A DNA stretch of 64,000 nucleotides, taken from assembly GCF_020283565.1 (NCBI RefSeq), contig NC_060060.1:23560001-23624000 (forward strand), in the 5' to 3' direction. The DNA comes from Trifolium pratense. Lineage: Eukaryota; Streptophyta; Magnoliopsida; Fabales; Fabaceae. Within the stretch, counting starts at the first letter, position 1. Every line of letters begins with the position of its first letter. The position numbers and the translations under genes are program-made. Positions 1 to 12,004 of this stretch are shown piece after piece. The notes under the pieces were generated by a model, which was not told the DNA's origin, ran no database searches, and saw only the letters and a list, made by a program, of their open reading frames with translations.

Positions 1-143
1 GTTTTTAATTCGGTGATGTTGACTATTGATTTCATTATATAGTTGGTATTGTCAATCGTGATGTTGGCAAGTTTCATCAACTTGTTAGCATGCTTGTTGT
101 TTCTGACAGTACTGTGGTCTTTTATGTACTCATCAGATGCCTC
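1..143 (-). CDS. possible internal exon of an unidentified gene, cut by the window edge
   Basis: On the minus strand a plausible 3' splice site (ATGTAG at about 149-144) is followed by 47 uninterrupted codons running to the window edge. They read as a basic and polar peptide beginning EASDEYIKDHS and ending NITELK. I do not recognise the family. The support is only the open frame, the acceptor-like sequence and a plausible amino-acid composition, so it could be chance. If real, it belongs to a gene transcribed leftwards in the same direction as the RING-CH gene, continuing beyond position 1. Confidence 0.3.
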
Positions 144-709
144 CTACATCCACCATTTTGGGAAAGAAATTTCCCGGTCACCCAAAACTGAAAATACTGT
201 CACAACTAAAACAGTAACAAAATATCATAAACTCAATCCTTGACCTGTTTTATCATGCTCAAAAAAAGGTTGGCGAGCCTTCTCTTGTCGCATATATACC
301 CCAAAAACTAAAGAGTAGTGCTTTTATCATCCTATTCTCAAAAGAAATGGACCATAGAAATATAAAATTCAGGAGGGGTAATCAAACCATACCATAATCG
401 TTACTTCGTTTCCTTTTGTAGAGAATCATTCAAGTGCTATCGAAATAATCCTTAATTGAACGAAAATGAGATCCTTAATCATCATTGTACATATAAACCT
501 CTAATTATTATAGCCGCGTATAAATTCAAATACATTTCACATATCGATAAATTGAATGGGTAATAATGCATTCATGCAGATTTACCGCTGCTGGTATATG
601 TACATACATATAGTAGAGCTGTGAAAATCAAGATTAACAATATATGGCATCTCAACAAGCCTTCTTCATATGGCATACATGCCATGACGTCTCACATAAA
701 ACATACATA
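144..709. other. intergenic / 3' flank of the RING-CH gene
   Basis: No coding sequence is recognised. The part next to 710 should contain the 3' UTR of the minus-strand RING-CH gene. The rest is AT-rich and shows no repeat that I can name. Confidence 0.5.
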
Positions 710-3670
710 CTACACTTGTTCTTGCTGTATTGTAGGTCCTGGTGCTGGTGCCGGTGCTGGTGCTATTGCAAAGTGTAGGCCTCTACGCTGCCCAGAATTT
801 AGAACAAAAGCAACTTGGGTTGCTGCTAGTGCTGCTGCCTCCTGTACAAAATACAAAAACAGTTAAGAAAATCGCAGAACATATTTCAGAATGTGTTGCA
901 GTTTACCAGAACACTGTATGCGACTTAAAACAGAAGAATATAACATAATTTGAAAACAAAACCAACAAACAGACTATAGGCAAAATTGTAACAAAATTTA
1001 GTTCTAACTACAATGAACACTGACTTGTCTTTGTCGTCGGCGTTGCAGAATACTGATTGCCCAAGCCATAATATAGCAAGGTAAAAGAAATCCAGCAGCT
1101 CGAAGCAAGAAAAGCTGCAGAAGATGGTAGGTTAGTTAGGTAGGCTCCCCATCACATTTGAAATCAATACAACAGTAAGCATGTGAAAAATTAACAAATG
1201 AAACTTAAATCACTTACAGAGAAAAAATTGGATGGATCATCATCAGAAGAATCACCATCTGTTACAGAGAGTGCATGCCGCAGAAGTAAAAGTGCCATCA
1301 ACTGTACCAAATATAAAAAAAATTGGGATTAAAATCATGTCTACTAGCTAGCATACTGGCATGCCAATACAAAGACAGAAAAAGTGCAGTGAAACATCAG
1401 GGATCTTAGCAAGTATAATTAATTTGTTAAAAATTCTAAAAATAAATTGCCAGGATGCCAATAGCTTGACATTTTTAAGTGATAAAATGGAATGCAAGGA
1501 TAATAATTCCTTACAATTAGAGCAGCTGAGCGGCAAAATGCAGCTCCACTAGCATTAGAAGCAGCATACTCATCATATTCAGCATCCAGGAATTGACGTT
1601 CTGCCTCTGCAATTGCCAATAGTCGAGGATCACGCAAGTCCAAGGGTGAGCCAGATAATGTCCAGCCTCCTCTGCAAGAAAGTTAATAACAAATTAAGGA
1701 CAATTTCAAAATCTCAGTAAATAAATCACTGCAGACTCTACATAATTTTGCAAACTAAATAATGGGCATAGAACTAACGCAACATAAACAATAAAGTGCT
1801 AATTTAAAAATACAAATATATATATCATCTTACCCTATTTCAATAGTGGTTTCTTCAGGGTTAGGACGAGGTGGTGGGGCAGTATACCCAGGTTGATAAG
1901 GCTGAACATTACATGAACAGAAGAAAAAAAATGAAACCATCAGAGACAAGAACAAAAAAAACACACATGATACTGAGCATTGGGTTCAATTCAAAATGTT
2001 AAGAAAAAACCATACAGAATACAGAGTTACAATCTAAGAATACAAAATGTAAAACATCTGATAAGTATAATTTAGATATGCACATGCCTAAAGTGTCCCT
2101 GTTCCCCCCAATTTTTTCTTTATTAGACAAATGCAGAAGTCAAGAGGTTGAATAGCAAATGAATCCTCAATCAGGGTAGAAATCTGCCATCATAAACTGA
2201 AAATCAAGATATTTTTTGAAGATTGATTCATTTATAACGAGTCTAGGAACATATAATAGTTTTGAAATGTGATACCAAATACATTGACCATTTGGTGCAA
2301 CAAAGCTCTCACCATGATGGAGTCCATAAAAGGAACGGATCCATTAGATCTATTTATGTTGGATACAATGATGTCCACATGGACCATCTTAAACCCACTT
2401 AAATCACTCTGTGGCATCCTATATGTTAGATACATCATCTCAACTTTAAGCAATGGAAGGTCTATTATTACAAAAGGAACGCCATCTAATGGCTTGTTTA
2501 TTTAAGAAAAAAGGGAATTACATTGCAGAAGAGAGGACACAATTAGCGGTACTATTGGTAGGGTGGGTCCAAAACTCTATTCGAATGAGTACACATATGC
2601 ATAGGATGGTTAGGCAGAAGGGTGTTTGATACTTCTGAAAAATAAGCATTCACATAATTTCCTATCACCAACAAAAAAGATAGTAGATGAAGAAAATTAA
2701 TTATTATACAGAACGGCATACCTGATGACATATCTCACAAGTAATGTCTCCTTTCTCATTGCACCAATGTTGGACACACTTTCTGTGAGCATACTGTGCA
2801 AAACCAAATACCAACAGTTCAATAATCGTTAAAACTAAAAGTAGTGACGGAAGAAATACAAGTCAATATCACATACAACAGCAATGTTTGTCAACACCCT
2901 TCTCTGTAATTCTAATTTCTAAACCTCAATCAATATCCCGGGGTTGGATACCAGCACATTAATACATTAATAAGCTCAATAGCATGAAATCATTTAGTTC
3001 CCAATTCTCAATTTACAGCTGAAATGTAAATAAGCGTAAGTTGAAATCGTGAAATCCTTAATGCAGACATGACCTCTTTAAAACCTTGATAGACACATAA
3101 ATAACTTCAAAACCTTCTACCAAGGCAAAAGCATAATCTTTTTATTGATACAGTAAATCCCATCAAAACATAAGGTTAAATAACACACAAATTTCCCCAA
3201 AAAAATGTCATTTTTCACATTGATCGATCATTTCATTAATATTTTATACATAACAAAGGCAAAAATAATTATAATCAACAAAAACAAAAACAAAAAATTC
3301 CCTTTCAAATCCAACAATACAATCATTCAAAAACAAATCCTAAATTACAATACCTAAAAAACAAAACTTGAAAAAATGATTAAAGATAAAAAATTGATGA
3401 TACCTTAAGACTACCGCTACAGGCGCAAGGAGTCTCCAAATTGGAAACGCTGTCTTCTTCCTGACAGATACGGCACTCAACCATCTGGATCAGCGGCTCC
3501 TCCTCATCATTGCCATCCCGATCCTCCATCGATGAAGCAGATCCGGATGATCCGGAAGCTTCATCGACGGTAGGCGGAGATGGAGATGATTCGGAAGGAA
3601 GGTGAACAGGGTCGACAACAGGAACTGGGCGGACGAGTTGGTCAACGATGAGTACCAAGTGATCGCTCAT
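710..3670 (-). CDS. RING-CH (RINGv, MARCH-type) zinc-finger E3 ubiquitin ligase, DUF3675 family, 7 exons
   Basis: Spliced on the minus strand from seven exons: 3670-3404, 2793-2722, 1901-1834, 1671-1515, 1301-1218, 1114-1025 and 841-710. They total 870 nt, giving 289 residues and a stop, and every junction has GT-AG ends and a preserved phase. A C4HC3 RING-CH domain is visible: C66, C69, C82, C84, H92, C95, C108 and C111. It is followed by the conserved PYQPGYTAPPP segment that defines the plant DUF3675 group. Two hydrophobic stretches (about 189-200 and 217-240) suggest membrane anchoring, as in MARCH proteins, and the C-terminus has an APAPAPAP run. By family it transfers ubiquitin from an E2 to membrane-associated substrates; the substrate is unknown. 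The start is the MSDHL methionine, which matches the family. An upstream in-frame ATG at 3694 would add eight residues. The gene is single copy and outside the duplication complex. Confidence 0.93.
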
Positions 3671-4199
3671 TGGATTAATCAAAAACCCTAACAAATCAAA
3701 ATTGAAATTGGAAAACTCAAATTATTATTATTATGAGATGGATTTGAAGATGGAGATGGAAAAGGAGAGAAAAATTTTACCGAAAAATTGAAGAATTGGG
3801 AAAAGAGAAGAGAAAATGAAAAGTTGAATTGAAATTCGAAACAGTGTGCGTTGTTGTTGTTGTTGTTGGGTTATCTTGTTCTTTATATTATTATTTAATT
3901 TAATTTAATTAATTTAATTGAGATTAGATTTTTTGGATAAAGGAAAGTGGAATGGGTATGGTCATGGTGTTATGTTACGCGTTTCTTCTCACGCTTCATG
4001 TCTGCCTTGGAAAATGTCGAACGAAACACGTGCGAGTTTTTTTTTTTTGTTGAATTTAACAAACTAATTTAATGACCTGTTCAATTTCTATTTATTGTTT
4101 TTTATGACACCATAAATTATTTGCATATATGCACTTGTTATTATCCCTACAACTACAACACCAAACTTTCAAGTACATGTACACTTTGTCTTGATCTTT
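3671..4199. promoter_or_regulatory. upstream region of the RING-CH gene
   Basis: This is the 5' flank and probable 5' UTR and promoter of the minus-strand RING-CH gene. A short TTG trinucleotide run lies at about 3851-3868, inside or just upstream of the probable leader. No specific operator or transcription start can be assigned. Confidence 0.4.
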
Positions 4200-4207
4200 C
4201 CGGAATG

Positions 4208-4957
4208 TAGGGTTGGGAATAGGTTAGACGGCTTATAGAGGCTTTTGATCTGGCCTGTATAAGTCTGGTCTGATCTGACCTGGTTATTAAAAATGTCAGG
4301 CTTAGGCTTTAAAAACGGCCTGTTTACATAAATAGGTCAGACTTAGGCTTTTAAAAAGGCCTACGAAACCTGATAGGTCGGCCTGTATATAATTATTATT
4401 ATTTATATCTTATAAAAAAATATTATTTATATAAATACAAAATATCAGAGAAAATATTTTTTTTAACAAAACAAAGAAAATATATTTGTTTTTATATTTC
4501 ACGCATATAAATTAAAAGTAGAAACCCTACCTCCATTCCATCTCTCATTCTCTCGAGCAAGTAGCAACTCATCCTATATTTTGGTTGTTGGCTTGTTGCT
4601 GACTACAGTTAGCAAACAATTTGTATTATGGCGACTTTGACGTAATCGTATTTGTTATTTTAGTAGTTTTTAATTATTGTGCTAATCATATTACTAACTT
4701 CTTTTTAATGTTGTAAAAATTATAAAAATTTAAGTGTGAACTTTTTAAGGCCTGTTTAGCCTATTTAAAAAGACTATATAGAGAAGCTTTAATGTAACAC
4801 AGACTTTTAAATAGGCTACAAGGTCAGGCCAGACTTTTAAAAGGCTCAGGCCAGGCAAAAAAAAAAACATTTGATAGGCCGCAGGCCAGGCTCAAGCCTG
4901 AAGAAAAATCGTAGGCCAGACTCAGGCCTATCAAGGTCAGGCCTGTTCCCAACCCTA
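4208..4957. mobile_element. non-autonomous hAT-type element (750 bp) with 8-bp target duplication
   Basis: The ends are inverted: TAGGGTTGGGAA at the left, and its complement ending in CCCAACCCTA at the right. Flanking 8-mers CCGGAATG (4200-4207) and CTGGAATG (4958-4965) form a target duplication with one mismatch, a C to T at a CpG, as expected from decay of a methylated cytosine. The interior is built of repeated GGCCTG/CAGGCC motifs near both ends and has no transposase. Eight-base duplications and these termini are typical of hAT elements. Confidence 0.82.
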
Positions 4958-4965
4958 CTGGAATG

Positions 4966-6192
4966 TACCGCTAGATATTTTATAGTCGGCAAACAATTCT
5001 TGCATTGCATCTACCTTATTGAGAAACAAGTATTTTTGGTTTCTTCAGAGTACAGTCATGTTCTTTTAAACAGAGGTCGTTGCCACCGATGTGAAAAATT
5101 ATACTCTAGTGGTGTATATGGATTGGCAAATTTGGTCAACCCAGTCAAAAACATCCAATCTAACTCAAAAAAGTGGGTTGGATCGGACAATTGGGTGGAT
5201 ATGGATTTCAAAACTGAAAAATCCATAAAAAAATTGGGTTCCGGGTAAAATCGGACTCAATCCAAAAAACTCACCCACTGATCTTATGTTTTTTTTTGAA
5301 ATACTAGTATGTCTACCCGTGTGATGCCCAAGACAGATAATCAACTGTTTTTTACTAAGAAATTGAAAAGAAATAGACATACTTTTATAAAAATTTATAT
5401 GACTTCTTTAAGCAAATTGAGACCACTTCTGAAGTAGTATTGAGAACTAGGGCTAGTTTAGTGGTGTTGACTTGGAATTTTGGAGTGTGTTTCTCTCAAT
5501 GTCATATATTTCATTTATTTGGGTGAGATATACAGGGCAAAAACAATTTTGGCTTTAAATATGACCCTCAAATGTGCGATAAATTTGGTCTCTCGAATTA
5601 GCTGGTCTTTTAAACAGATACCGAATTTTTTTTTTAAAAAAAATCATTATTTTCATGTCATGTAGTCAGGTTAGTCCTACATTTTGTACTAAAAAAATAT
5701 CAAACCTCTATAAGCAAACGGTTCCAATTTTTTTATTTTGTCTAGTAGTCTAATGGTTAGAAATTTCACCTTTAAGATGTATAAGCTGGATGACTGGGGT
5801 TCAAACCCTGATCCACTGCATATATAGTCCAATGTTCTACCAACTGAGCTAAGTTCACGCACAGTTCCAACATTATTGTAGTGAATTGTAAAAGAAAAAA
5901 AATCGTATTGTTGTCATAATAAATTGACTAAATAGGTATAATAAGCACCGTAAAAAATGTTATAATAATCTTTTGAATTTAATGGAGATGCACTGATGGT
6001 GTAAAAAAAATTTACACAATCTTCCAATAGAAATTTATCAATTTGTCATTTCATATTAAAAAGGTAAAATTATGTGACGAAAAATATGATTAACAATATA
6101 AAATTATTTTATATTGTCAATGCATATTCTTTTTTCTTTATTCTTTCTCTTTTGACAAAACAATGAGACCTTAGAAATAGTATTAACGGTAT
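4966..6192. other. intergenic, with degenerate repeats
   Basis: No gene is recognised. 5100-5280 contains GGGTTGGATCGG-like sequence that may be a decayed hAT-like element, but no matched ends or target duplication were found. A tRNA-derived SINE lies at 5745-5862 and is listed separately. Confidence 0.4.
5745..5862 (-). mobile_element. tRNA-derived SINE (partial)
   Basis: On the minus strand an A-box-like TAGCTCAGTTGG is followed, 40-50 bases on, by a B-box-like GGTTTGAACCC. This spacing and these motifs mark a tRNA-derived SINE promoter. The region after the B box (CATCTTAAAGGTGAAATTTC) resembles the SINE found at 26.28 kb and 45.07 kb, so they probably belong to one family. No target duplication was delimited. 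Confidence 0.6.
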
Positions 6193-6281
6193 AAAAATAT
6201 TTTATATTAGTTTATACTAACGTGCATATTTCATATCATATGCTTAAGGCTCGAGAGTTTTATCTTTTAATGACTTTAAGC

Positions 6282-6972
6282 TAGGGGTGCTCGCGGTTCG
6301 GTTTGGATCGGTTTTGAGGCAAAAACTCATCCGATCCAAAAATAAATTTATTTGCGGTTTGGTTCGGTTTTGGATGACAAATAAAAAAAATCCGATCCAA
6401 TCCGATCTAATATTACGCGGTTTAATTTTGATCGGTTTTTGAATATCCAAATTATAAATTGTAATTTTTTTTAATAAATATAAATATTATAAAAAACGCT
6501 ACAAAATAATAGTTTGACATTTTTGACAAAATAAATATTAAGTTTGATGTAAAATATAACATATAATATAATGAAAATTAATATTTTGGAATGACAATTA
6601 CCAATTATATTCGAAACATGTAAAAAATAAAAAAAATAGATTAAATTAAACTAACATATAGTATTAACAAAATTTAAAATAGATTAGATTAAACTAACAT
6701 ATAGTATTAACAAAATTTAAAATGAAAAAAAAAAGGTTAATGCAATATATATTTATAATAATAAAAAGATAAATAAATATTAAAATATATGTATGCGGTT
6801 TGGTTCGGTTTGAATCGGTTTTAAGAAATCAATCCGAAATCCGATCCGATCCAGCGGTTTTCACAAAAGAACATCCAAACACATCCAAAAAACTTCGATT
6901 TTTTGCAGTTTTCGGTTTTTTTGGATCGGTTTTCGATTTTTATTTGGATTGGTTTGGATTTGAGCACCCCTA
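6282..6972. mobile_element. non-autonomous hAT-type element (691 bp), perfect 8-bp target duplication
   Basis: The element starts TAGGGGTGCTC and ends GAGCACCCCTA. It is flanked on both sides by CTTTAAGC (6274-6281 and 6973-6980). Subterminal CGGTTTGGTTCGGTTT motifs repeat at both ends. It encodes no transposase. The sister arm near 62.93 kb has no element; its target reads CTTTTTAAGC on the same sense, that is, an unoccupied site differing only in the T run. Confidence 0.9.
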
Positions 6973-6980
6973 CTTTAAGC

Positions 6981-8217
6981 TATTAGTCTCATTTTTTTTT
7001 GCCTTAAAAAAAGAAAGACTCTTTTTATACTAATTTGTGGAATGCCATATAGCCCATAAGCCAAAAATGGCTATTAGAAACCAAATAACAGATTCTAAAT
7101 CCATCTAACAACCAAACTGGAGAAATGCATGGAAATATATTATATTATATGGAAACATTTTAGATAAGAAAATAATATTATATGCATCACCATGCATGTT
7201 GATCCAGAAATGCTAGCTTTTCCTTGTGTTCCAACTTTCCAGGATCTACTTCTTCTAATCAAGAAATAAGCGACTTGAAATCACACAAAAACGGAGACAC
7301 AATCAATTATGTGCGTACTGAGATGTTCAGCAATTTAGATTTGATCATATGAGGAGCTTTCAACATACTTCATAGAAAACTCATAGTCAAAATCCAAACA
7401 AGCTTTCAGACAAATCAATGTCTTAAATTAATTTATTTGAACTTATTTACTGATATAATTAACTTATTAACTTATTTGAACTTATTTACCGGTATACACA
7501 CCTTATAACATGTCTGTAAGCTGATATCGGCTTATTTATATAAGCTCTTAGGATAGCTTATAAAAACAACTTACGACTTAAATGAAAACATTTTGAATTT
7601 ACTTTATTTTTTTGTTGTAGAAATAACTTATAGCACTTAATTAGATTGTTTATCCAAAATGGACATAAGTCAGACAAAATTTCATGAGACCAGATTTACC
7701 TTCATCGTGGACAATGGCTGCGAATGACAAGCACGCATAGGTTTGGCTAAATAATCTTCTTAAAGAGATATTCCTGTAAATCTTGCACGCCGATAATAAC
7801 GAATGAGCAGGGTCGACCCAACATAATTATAGATCTAAAGTAGATTCTGTTGTGAGGCTTTGTAAAATAAATAAAAAATTACATTAAGTTGTATGAAAAA
7901 TAAATAGAAAATCTAAATATTATTAAGGTTGACTTGAGTCAAAAAGAATATCCAACTTCAACTTTACCAACTCAAATAAAAAATATGAAAATTAATTGTC
8001 ATATTATATATTTATAACTAAATTGAACTATTTAAAAAAAAAAAAATTCCCAAACTTTTAGAACTTAAAATCCTTGCTTAGATTGTTTGACTCTTAATCC
8101 GGTCCTTCAAATGAGAACGATAAACACGAGAACTGTGTTTTACTTTCTCCAAAGTCTCAAGTTCATATCTACAATGTTCCAAGTGCCTTTTCTTCCACAA
8201 GGTAATTTTTTTTAAAG
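6981..8217. other. non-coding flank of the duplicated PHD fragment
   Basis: No gene is seen. The region is AT-rich and includes a stretch (about 7430-7580) with repeated TTATTTGAACTTATTTA and AAGCTTAT-like motifs that may be an old MITE. The same sequence lies inverted at about 61.7-62.9 kb. Confidence 0.4.
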
Positions 8218-8400
8218 GTCATGCTAAACAGTGCTCCCGAGCACTTGTTAAGCATACCTAAAAATGAAATAAAAAATAAAATTTATATTGAAAAAACAAC
8301 TTTTTGTATTTTTGAGACATTGAATGCACGCATTTCAAGACATAATTTCTATTTTAACATGCTTAATCAGTGTCCCGGAGACACTGTTTAACATTTTCCT
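8213..8400. mobile_element. small MITE with imperfect terminal inverted repeats, present in both outer arms
   Basis: ATGCTAAACAGTGCTCCCG at the left end is inverted as a diverged copy (GGAGACACTGTTTAACAT) at the right end. About 190 bp lies between the outer ends and has no coding capacity. The same element is at about 61.49-61.69 kb in the inverted arm, so it was there before the outer duplication. The target duplication is not clear. Confidence 0.6.
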
Positions 8401-8896
8401 TTTTAAATCTTCAAAATATAGCCAGACATATAATAACTTGACCAAGAGGAAGCATGACTGAAAAAGCACATGGCAAAATGTCACCAGTAAGGAATGCACA
8501 AAGTCATGCGCTTGGCATTCATGATACATAATTTCTCTCAAATGTCTCAAAATCAGAGAAATTACATGGTCCTTAAGATATCATAATACTTCAGCTTCAA
8601 AATAGTTGACACCGTCTAAGTGATCTAAACACTAAGCTTTAATTTATTAATGTTTACATACAATATCTCAACTCCATAATAGTATTGATCACCTGCGCTA
8701 TCCTTCTTTGCATCCATGTATCAACATAAAATTCATTCATCCATGTAATAACATAAAATTATGTATCATCCATATTCTATACTAAATTCACTCCCTCCAA
8801 ATTTGATGTCAACAATATGAATATGTAGAAGTAATATAACTTTGAACAAACATGAGCCATAAGTTCTGACCTCTATTGACATATATATATGTATGA

Positions 8897-9363
8897 CAGC
8901 AGGGCCGGTCCCGAGTATTTGGAGGCCCTGTTTGAAAATTTAAGATAGATCTTTAATAAAAATATAATTTTTTTTAAAAGTCATTCTCTATTTAAATTGT
9001 AAATAATATAAAAAATAGTTATCATAGTAAATAACATCTAAAAGCGACATATTTTAATCAATGACATTAAAATACATCTTCAATCTAATATCATTATCAA
9101 CTTTACATTTTCTTGGGGAAAAAAAACTTTCCTCTAATGTTGCTTCTTTTTTTACAATCAACCGCAAGTTATTTATAAAATTAAGAGTGTATTTATTAAA
9201 TATTTTAATTTTTGAGTTATAAAATATTTTTAGTAGTAACAAAGTCATTAATTTTTTTTTACATATATAAATTTTTTAATAGACCGATATAAACAATTAG
9301 ACACCCTAAGTATTTGAGGCCCTGTGCGGTGGCTCACTTTGCACACCCACAGGGCCGGCCCTG
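8897..9363. mobile_element. non-autonomous DNA transposon with CAGGGCCGG termini
   Basis: The left end has CAGGGCCGG (from 8900) and the right end is CCGGCCCTG (to 9363). TGTATGA flanks the element at 8890-8896 and 9364-9370. The inverted sister arm near 61.0 kb reads straight through this site with one TGTATGAG, giving a direct empty-site comparison. A 7-8 base duplication and these ends suggest a hAT-like family. The interior is AT-rich with no transposase. Confidence 0.82.
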
Positions 9364-9611
9364 TGTATGAGCCGGATAAGTCACGCTATACTTCATTTCA
9401 CATTAAAAATGAACCACATTCTAAGATTTGACTACATAAAATCACAAAAAAGAAGTGTTCATGCACAAAGGCAATAGATCATATACATTAGCAAATGTTT
9501 GCAGAAAGGAAAGAACTATATATATGACCTAGACATCCACCTTCTTAAAGTCATATAACATATAATGCTGTGGCCACCAGATAGAGCAACAATGTCCTGA
9601 GATCACTAAGC

Positions 9612-10446
9612 CCCATAGTATTGTTTAGAAGACATTTCTAATGTTTACCCTTGTAATGAAGGGTTGGTTATGAGTAGTAGTAATAAAGTTAAGGACAAGT
9701 ACAAGATCACAAGGGGTCAACTCATGAAAGACATGATTTGTTTGTATAGATACATACTAATTGACACAAAACCAATTATAGGGTCAGAATTTCTTTCAGC
9801 TATACCATTGGCAGCTAGAATAATTCTTGACACTAAATATTATATCAAAGACTATGGAGAGGTTCCTTTGCAAGTTGAAGTAGGATCGGAAGGAAAATTC
9901 AATCTTTATTGTACAATTTTGCTGAGGAATGTTAACAATGGAGTACATGATCATGAGTATTATTTGAACAAGGATATGCCAATGACAATTCCAATTCCAA
10001 TGCCACCTTATGAATGTATCACATTGAAAAGTTGTGCTACAATTAATGACTTAAAGCTAGAAGTTGAAAGGAATTTTATGGAAATCTATTGGGGATTAAA
10101 GAGTTTTGTAGTGGAATCTAATGGGAATTTGATGAATGCAAAAGGGAATGAAATGGTTTTTGGGATGATTGAAGTTGGTGGAAAACTTGTACTTGAAGGT
10201 TGGAATGGTGGTGACATTGGAATCAATATGGTTGAGCAAATATGTGAAAGGGATCCAAATAAAGGCATTGTTGAGTGCATTTGTGGAACTAAAGAAGATG
10301 ATGGTGAGAGAATGGTGTCTTGTGATATTTGTGAAATTTGGCAACACACTAGGTGTGTTAGAATTCCAAATGATGAAGAAGTTCCTCATATTTTTCTATG
10401 TAAATGGTGTGAGCAAGAAATTGTTCTTTTCCCTTCTTTGCCATAA
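9612..10446 (+). pseudogene. 5'-truncated MMD1-type PHD-finger gene fragment, copy P1
   Basis: Homology to the longer copies at 22.99-24.41 kb and 41.78-43.20 kb starts abruptly at about 9612 (TAGTATTGTTTAGAAG). Upstream coding sequence is missing. An open frame from ATG 9664 gives 260 residues ending in a C4HC3 PHD finger (CIC, CDIC, H-x2-C, CKWC). It carries an extra ICE tripeptide before RDPNKG and lacks one PI dipeptide relative to the longer copies. Both features are shared with the copy at 59.92 kb. One PHD neighbour residue is W where the other copies have R. MMD1/MS1-type proteins read histone marks in meiocytes or tapetum. This piece lacks the N-terminal region and is probably not functional. 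Confidence 0.8.
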
Positions 10447-10641
10447 CTATATGAAGCTATTGATTTCTTTGTTGATGTTTAGTCAATCAATGATCTCTTA
10501 TTCTTATATGATTCAACATTATTTCTTTCCTATTGAGATCTTTTTCTTAGTTATGTTGATTTTTATGTAAATTTGATCTAATTTATGTTTAAATAATAAA
10601 AATATTTCTATTTTATTTTATAGTTTATCACATCTATAAAC

Positions 10642-11187
10642 TAGGGATGACAACGGGCGCCCATGGGTGCAGGTTTCACACTTACCAAACCCACACCCGA
10701 AATCATCACCCAAACCCAAACCCAAACCCAAAGGCTGTTCGGGTGGCAAAACTACACCCACGCCCACACCCATTGGGTTCGGGTTTTTTCCACCCAAACC
10801 CAAACCCGCAACACATTTGAAAATAATTTGCAAATTTAAGAAATTAAATTCCAACATAGACTTTGAATTAAATTACAACTAAAATTAAGGTCTTCCAAGG
10901 AAATTCAAACATAGACTTTCAAGAAATTACAACATAGACTTTCAAGAAATTAAATTACAACTAAAATTTAAGGTCTTCCAAGGAAATTGAGAGAGACTAT
11001 GAGGGTAATTAGGTAATTATAAAATATTTCGGGTGGGTGTATGGGTTTCGGGTGTGGGTTTGACTGATACCAAACCCACACCCATATTATCGGGTGTCAC
11101 CCAAACCCAGTCAAATCTGGTTTCACCCGTTGACTTGAGTTTGAGTTCGGGTGGGTCTCTCGGGTTTGGGTTTTTTTGTCATCCCTA
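10642..11187. mobile_element. non-autonomous hAT-type element (546 bp), perfect 8-bp target duplication
   Basis: It starts TAGGGATGACAA and ends TTGTCATCCCTA, flanked by CTATAAAC at 10634-10641 and 11188-11195. Internal CCCAAACCC and GGGTTTGGG motifs are arranged towards opposite ends. Copies at 22.79, 41.58 and 59.72 kb have no element at this site. The 59.72 kb copy has two extra bases beside the target. Confidence 0.9.
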
Positions 11188-11312
11188 CTATAAACTAGAC
11201 ACTATAGCTATAGGTTTGGCCTAATACCAAAAATTTTGAAATATTAATTGAGAAACAACAAAAAATGAACAAAATTGATTAACAAAAGTGAATATGATGT
11301 TGGTAACATGAA

Positions 11313-11806
11313 TTTCTGGCCAATATATATAGTATAGGCATATATAGTATCATATCTGTGGAGTTTTGAGTTTGATCTAAGGTTTCCAAAAGCGATTTAC
11401 AAAGAGTTTCTCTATGTTAAAGTTTTCAAGTTTTCATAGAATCCTTACAAATATAATGTTATGAGAGAACAATAAAAAGATTAATTGTGCATTAAGCTGC
11501 TAAAACATGTTCTACCAGAGATGTAAGCAGACAGTATGCAAACCGGCGAAAAATCAAAATCACTTGAATGTGATGAAGTTCTATTAGACAGCCGACTACT
11601 TCACAAGTTGTCTGCCTCAGGAGATTATTGATTGATTAATTACATCTTGTCTTAATAAATTAAACCTCAAATTGGCAAATTTAAAAATAGTATTGCAACA
11701 GAACATACAGGTGTTGAGAGGTTCTAGTAAAGTTATCCCCTACATTTTGGAGATTCACACAAACAAGGAGGGCATTCGCGAGACACAAGCTCATATTGAA
11801 AGCCAA
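11313..11806. other. non-coding spacer between PHD 3' flank and the unidentified terminal exon
   Basis: No gene is seen. The same spacer is inverted at 22.18-22.68 kb and 40.97-41.47 kb. Confidence 0.4.
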
Positions 11807-12004
11807 ATGTTAGCTCTGTTGAGATTTGTATAATTCACATTGTCTTAGAAAGTTACTTATTCTGCAAGTAACAGTTTGGTTAGATTCAACTTTCAATCTA
11901 TTTTCTGGTTTTTCCGCTTTCTGGCTCATAGGCGCGTTCTGCACCAGAGACTTTGTGTGTGCGCGCTTGGTTTGATCATTGTGCTGCGCTAACAAGCACT
12001 TCAC
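11807..12004 (-). CDS. putative terminal exon of an unidentified gene, copy 1
   Basis: On the minus strand an acceptor-like TTTTAG is directly followed by an open frame of about 64 codons. It begins VKCLLAQHNDQ and ends in YKSQQS and a stop. It is lysine, asparagine and glutamine rich and I do not recognise it. No convincing upstream exon or ATG is nearby, so it is likely a captured 3' exon rather than a gene. Two further copies differ here by Q to H (HHNDQ). All three copies stay open, but divergence is too low to show constraint. Confidence 0.35.

Larger units (their letters stand above)
6193..11312. repeat. left arm of the outer inverted repeat
   Basis: This segment matches the reverse complement of about 59603-63005. 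The shared order is: AT-rich flank, the GTTAAACAGTGTCTCC MITE, flank, truncated PHD gene, 3' flank. The left arm carries three transposon insertions (6282-6972, 8897-9363 and 10642-11187) that are absent from the right arm. Homology ends at the left near 6193, and near 11312 at the inner side the right arm diverges. Confidence 0.88.

Noticed and set aside
10690..10810. Interstitial telomere-like CCCAAACCC repeats
   Set aside because: They lack the plant CCCTAAA unit and lie wholly inside the hAT element at 10642-11187 as its subterminal motifs.
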